This document shows positions 61,064-64,000 of a stretch of DNA of 64,000 nucleotides, piece by piece. The stretch is from assembly GCF_900188345.1 (NCBI RefSeq), contig NZ_FZOD01000003.1, positions 186,001 through 250,000 on the forward strand. Reading direction: 5' to 3'. Under the pieces are notes generated by a model. The model did no database searches. It was not told the DNA's origin and saw nothing but the letters and a program-made list of their open reading frames with translations. This DNA is from Streptosporangium subroseum (GTDB taxonomy: Bacteria > Actinomycetota > Actinomycetes > Streptosporangiales > Streptosporangiaceae). Each line of letters opens with the position of its first letter. The first letter of the stretch is position 1. The position numbers and the translations under genes were made by a program.

Positions 61064-61164
61064 CTCCACCCACCTGGGGAGAGCAGAGGAACGCAAAAGA
61101 GAATTTCTCGGGTCATCCCGCAAGCTTAAGGTGCCCGGCAAGCGGGTAGAGGCTGATCCCTCAC

Positions 61165-61527
61165 TTAGTCGCGGGCCGGGCAGACACAGAAGAGGTGCCC
61201 TTCGGGGTCCGCGAGCACGACATAACTTGTCTCATCGGGCTGGAAATCGGGCTTGGCGGCCCCAAGCTCCAGATAGTCCTGAACTGCCCTTTTGACGTCG
61301 GGGACACGGACATCCATGTGAAACTGCTTGTCCGAGCCGGGCCACGCGGCCGGCTTGCGGTCGAGGTTCTGCTGGAAGTAGATGGTCATCGTGCCGTCGC
61401 CGATGCCGGCGTAGGAGTCCTCGGCGTACTGGATCTCGTAGCCGAAGACCGTCGCGTAGAACTCGGCGAGCCGCTTGGGCTCGGCACAGTCGATGTTAAC
61501 GGCGAGGAACTTCGCGATCGTGGTCAT
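61165..61527 (-). CDS. VOC family protein (glyoxalase/bleomycin-resistance fold)
   Basis: Protein of 120 residues with the VOC pattern: AVNIDCAEPKRLAEFYATVFGYEI, QFHMDVRVPDVKRAVQDYLELGA and SYVVLADPEGHLFCVCPA, the last being the C-terminal metal-binding Glu region. Start may be ATG 61527 (MTTIAKF) or ATG 61542. The 102-bp gap on its other side, before the DMT transporter start, shows no gene. Confidence 0.9.
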   Translation of the reverse strand: MTTIAKFLAVNIDCAEPKRLAEFYATVFGYEIQYAEDSYAGIGDGTMTIYFQQNLDRKPAAWPGSDKQFHMDVRVPDVKRAVQDYLELGAAKPDFQPDETSYVVLADPEGHLFCVCPARD

Positions 61528-61854
61528 GAGTCTCATCGTCACGCCTATACCTGTCAGCTGCCGTCAGGTATGCGGCGCGGGATGACCTGTCTTTCGATCG
61601 GTTCCTTGCCACGCGGCGCTCACGTCACCGAGTAGCTCAGCGTGGAGGCCCGCCTTTCGAGACGGACCCGCATCCAGGACCTGTCGAACATCCGAATCCG
61701 CTCGTTCGGCTACGACCGCCATTCGACGTGGCCATCCCCCACATCGAGGAACGAATCTCACCGTGCCCCTCCTGGCGGCCCAAGGGGCCTGACCCACAGG
61801 GTGCGGAAGAGATCATGGGTGAGCACACGGAGAGTAGTGGAAAGACTACCGAAC

Positions 61855-63645
61855 ATGCATGATCTCAAGGCGGTACGGGCCCGCCTGCGGCACGAGCTCC
61901 TGGACGGCGTCACCGATCTGGCGGAGGCGACGCGCCTCAAGAATGATCTGGCGGCCGACGGCACCTGGCCGGACATCGACTACAGCGACCGGGACGGCAC
62001 GGCCTTCCGGCCGTTGGAGCATGTGTCACGCGCGCTGCGCCTGGCCCTGTCGAAAGAACACCGGGACGCGGCTCTGAGCGCCCTCGACGCGTGGCGCCGC
62101 CACGGCCCGCGTAGCGACAACTGGTGGTTCAACCAGATCGGTGCACCGCAGCTGATCGGGGACGCCCTCCTCCTGCTGGCCGGCGACCTCGGCACCCGGC
62201 AGCGCACGCGGTGGGGCGACTGGCTCGCCGGTTGCGCCGGTTCGATCGAGATGACCGGCCAGAACCTCGTCTGGGCCCAGGGGATCGTGCTGCGGCACGG
62301 GCTCCTGGCGAACGACGGCGAGCTGGTCTCCTCGGCCGTCGCCCGGATGTCGACGGTCCTGCGGGTGACCGACGGCGAGGGGATCCAGGACGACCTCAGC
62401 TTCCACCAGCACGGCGCGCAGCTGTACTCCGGCGGCTACGGCTCCTCCCTGGTCGCGGACCTCGCCCTGTGGATCTACGCGGTGCACGGCACCCCGTGGG
62501 CCTTCGGCACGCCCGAGGTCCGGCTGTTCACCGACTTCCTGCTGGACGGCCAGCAGTGGGCGGTGCACGGAGGCGGCTTCGACTTCACCACCATGGGACG
62601 CAACATCACCCGTGCCGGAGCGCACCGCGCCACCGGCGAGCTGCGGCCCGCGATTCGCAGGCTGCTGGCGGCGGGCGCGCCAAGGCGGGACGAACTCGCC
62701 GCGTTCGACGCGCGTCTGGCCGGGACCGAGGCCGGACGCCTCCCCGTGGGCCCGGTCGGCTGCCGGTACTACCCGCGCTCGGACTACCTCGTGCATCGGC
62801 GGCCCGCCTGGTCGGTATCGGTGCGCATGTCGTCCACGCGGACCGCTCCCACCGAGAGCATGAACGGTGAGAACCTCCGAGGTCGCCACCTCGGCGACGG
62901 CGTCGCCGCGATCCGGGTCGGTGACGACCCGCAGGACGGCTACCGGGCCGTCATTCCGTTGTGGGACTGGGCCCGGCTCCCCGGCGTCACCGCCGAGTGG
63001 TTCCGCGACCCGGCGGCGCTCTTCCCCCGCCCCAACAACCGGCACGGCGGCTCCGGGGACGTCGGCGGCTGGTCCGACGGTCGTCACGGCATCGCCGTGA
63101 TGCGTCTGGAGGGGACGGACCGGATCGCGGACGGCTGGAAGGCGTGGTTCTGCTTCGACGACCTGTTCGTCGCGCTCGGTGCCGGAATCACCGCGCCGTC
63201 GGCCGTTCACCCGGTGATCACCACGATCGACCAGCGGCTGGCGGAGGGACCGATGACGGCCGGGCCGGATCCGCGCCGTCCCCGTTACGTCCATCACGGG
63301 CGCATCGGGTACGTGCCGCTGGCCGGTCACGGGTCCGTGTCCGCCCGGCTGGAGCCCCGTACCGGCAGGTGGTCGGACGTCACCGTGACCGGCTCCGCCG
63401 CGCCGCTGTCGGCGGAGGTGTTCTCCATCGGGTTCGACCACGGCCCGCGGCCGGAAGCTGCCTCGTACGCGTGTCTGATCCTGCCCTGCGCAGATCGGAC
63501 GACCACCGCCGAGCGGTCCGTCGCCCCGGGCGTCACCGTGGTGTCGAACACGCCTGAGCTGCAGTCGGTCCGCTGTCATCGCAGCGGGGTCACCCTCACC
63601 GCCCGGCACGACGTGGACGGGATCGCGTTGACGCGGGAATCATGA
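61855..63645 (+). CDS. Polysaccharide lyase family 8-like protein
   Basis: Large protein of 596 residues of the PL8 type: DNWWFNQIGAPQLIGDALLLL, TGQNLVWAQ with the catalytic Asn near 137, QDDLSFHQHGAQLYSGGYG with His and Tyr (about 184-195), then a long beta-rich region. PL8 lyases cleave hyaluronan, chondroitin or xanthan. It is shorter than secreted PL8 enzymes and has no signal peptide from this start, so it may be cytosolic or wrongly started. GTG 61837 (with GGAG near 61827) and frames to 61642 are alternatives. Confidence 0.75.
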   Translation: MHDLKAVRARLRHELLDGVTDLAEATRLKNDLAADGTWPDIDYSDRDGTAFRPLEHVSRALRLALSKEHRDAALSALDAWRRHGPRSDNWWFNQIGAPQLIGDALLLLAGDLGTRQRTRWGDWLAGCAGSIEMTGQNLVWAQGIVLRHGLLANDGELVSSAVARMSTVLRVTDGEGIQDDLSFHQHGAQLYSGGYGSSLVADLALWIYAVHGTPWAFGTPEVRLFTDFLLDGQQWAVHGGGFDFTTMGRNITRAGAHRATGELRPAIRRLLAAGAPRRDELAAFDARLAGTEAGRLPVGPVGCRYYPRSDYLVHRRPAWSVSVRMSSTRTAPTESMNGENLRGRHLGDGVAAIRVGDDPQDGYRAVIPLWDWARLPGVTAEWFRDPAALFPRPNNRHGGSGDVGGWSDGRHGIAVMRLEGTDRIADGWKAWFCFDDLFVALGAGITAPSAVHPVITTIDQRLAEGPMTAGPDPRRPRYVHHGRIGYVPLAGHGSVSARLEPRTGRWSDVTVTGSAAPLSAEVFSIGFDHGPRPEAASYACLILPCADRTTTAERSVAPGVTVVSNTPELQSVRCHRSGVTLTARHDVDGIALTRES

Positions 63646-63836
63646 TCTCGTGTCGACGGCCTCACCAGGTGATCGCACCCTGTGCGAGGGCTCTCATGTC
63701 ACCGCTGGGACCGGCTCGGCGGCAGGCCGTCGGGCTGAGCCCGGTCTGCCGCCATAGCGACGAGACGACAGCGGCCGTCACTCGCCGCCGGGGTGCTCGA
63801 TAACCGCTGGATGACGCCTCCGGCGCCGGTTAGGGT

Positions 63837-63967
63837 GGTGCCGTGCATTTGATCATGTCTCCGCCCGTCGCCCGTTAGGCGGGCGGCACCTCTCTCCTGA
63901 CAGCCGGACCCGAGCGGTCCGGTAGGTGGTTGACGCCCGCATACGTGCGGCCTGACGACAACCACCT
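63837..63967 (+). promoter_or_regulatory. Structured leader with attenuator-like hairpins
   Basis: Ordered inverted repeats: GGTGCC/GGCACC (63837-63842 with 63885-63890), CCGCCC/GGGCGG (63861-63866 with 63881-63886), CCGGACC-N5-GGTCCGG (63904-63922), and AGGTGGTTG/CAACCACCT (63924-63932 with 63959-63967) enclosing CCGCA-N4-TGCGG. A short uORF lies inside. The next start (63985) follows GGAGAG. This layout fits an attenuator. Confidence 0.65.
63843..63878 (+). CDS. 11-codon uORF, probably leaderless
   Basis: GTG 63843 opens VHLIMSPPVAR ending TAG 63876-63878. A TAGGGT -10-like hexamer (63831-63836) ends 6 bp before the GTG, so the transcript could begin at the start codon itself. An internal ATG (63855) gives MSPPVAR. 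It sits within the first hairpin of the leader. Confidence 0.45.
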   Translation: MHLIMSPPVAR

Positions 63968-63984
63968 CATCTGGAGAGTTATCC

Positions 63985-64000
63985 ATGACGCATGTCTCCG
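63985..64000 (+). CDS. Partial gene start, product unknown
   Basis: ATG 63985 follows CTGGAGAG at good spacing and reads MTHVS before the window ends. Too short to identify. The structured uORF leader ahead of it suggests regulation by translation or drug stress. Confidence 0.6.

Overview
The window is 64 kb of very GC-rich DNA with strong third-position GC bias, GTG starts, F420-family enzymes, LAL, HxlR and TetR regulators, roadblock proteins, DasR-type operators and a chitin LPMO. It reads as chromosome of a filamentous actinomycete. Streptosporangiales is my best guess, from gene families only. No transposase, phage module, integrase or CRISPR array was seen. One tRNA gene (Lys, CTT) is present.

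Layout. 0.1-6 kb: membrane-anchored penicillin-binding protein, spermidine-synthase-like protein, orphan sensor histidine kinase, Cpe/LpqF-like serine hydrolase. 6.1-7.7 kb: an intact pirin gene flanked by a 5' fragment and a 3' fragment of pirin genes. 7.7-9.3 kb: CuZn superoxide dismutase lipoprotein, pterin dehydratase, an unknown protein. 9.3-14.9 kb: ngcEFG-type GlcNAc/chitobiose importer, then two DasR-like boxes, then a class II aldolase and a DUF4032 kinase-like protein. 15-17.2 kb: four-gene roadblock/DUF4388 operon without a GTPase, closed by an 18-bp perfect hairpin. 17.2-20.4 kb: hydrolase, a secreted DRGP-motif protein behind a c-di-AMP (ydaO/yuaA) riboswitch, and a divergent AA10 LPMO. 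20.5-24.6 kb: YciI protein, DUF4253 protein, and a formamidase/AmiS/FmdB operon. 25-34 kb: an orphan amino-acid binding lipoprotein, a molybdopterin oxidoreductase facing an HxlR regulator, YqjF, and a truncated ArsR/SRPBCC pair. 34-43 kb: LAL regulator, small membrane proteins, a large collagen-like protein, an S41 protease. 43-46 kb: tRNA-Lys, MoxR/VWA pair with a coupled small ORF. 46-53 kb: F420-type and NAD(P)-type reductases with HxlR, a Drr-type ABC exporter, lipoprotein, NERD protein. 52.6-57 kb: TetR regulator and three acyl-CoA dehydrogenases sharing an operator. 57.5-64 kb: GNAT, TetR/FAD monooxygenase with three operator repeats, DMT transporter, VOC protein, PL8-type lyase, and at the edge a structured uORF leader before a gene that continues outside.

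How parts fit. The chitin theme (NgcEFG uptake, LPMO, DasR boxes, and a TTAG-AAAGTT-CCTAA box shared by ngcE and the LPMO) forms a plausible regulon. The TetR operator shared between the regulator and the acyl-CoA dehydrogenase cluster suggests one fatty-acid or sterol-type beta-oxidation unit. The least explained items are the nested pirin fragments, the GTPase-less roadblock operon, the leader ORF after the c-di-AMP riboswitch, the small coupled ORF between moxR and the VWA gene, and the attenuator-like leader at the right edge.
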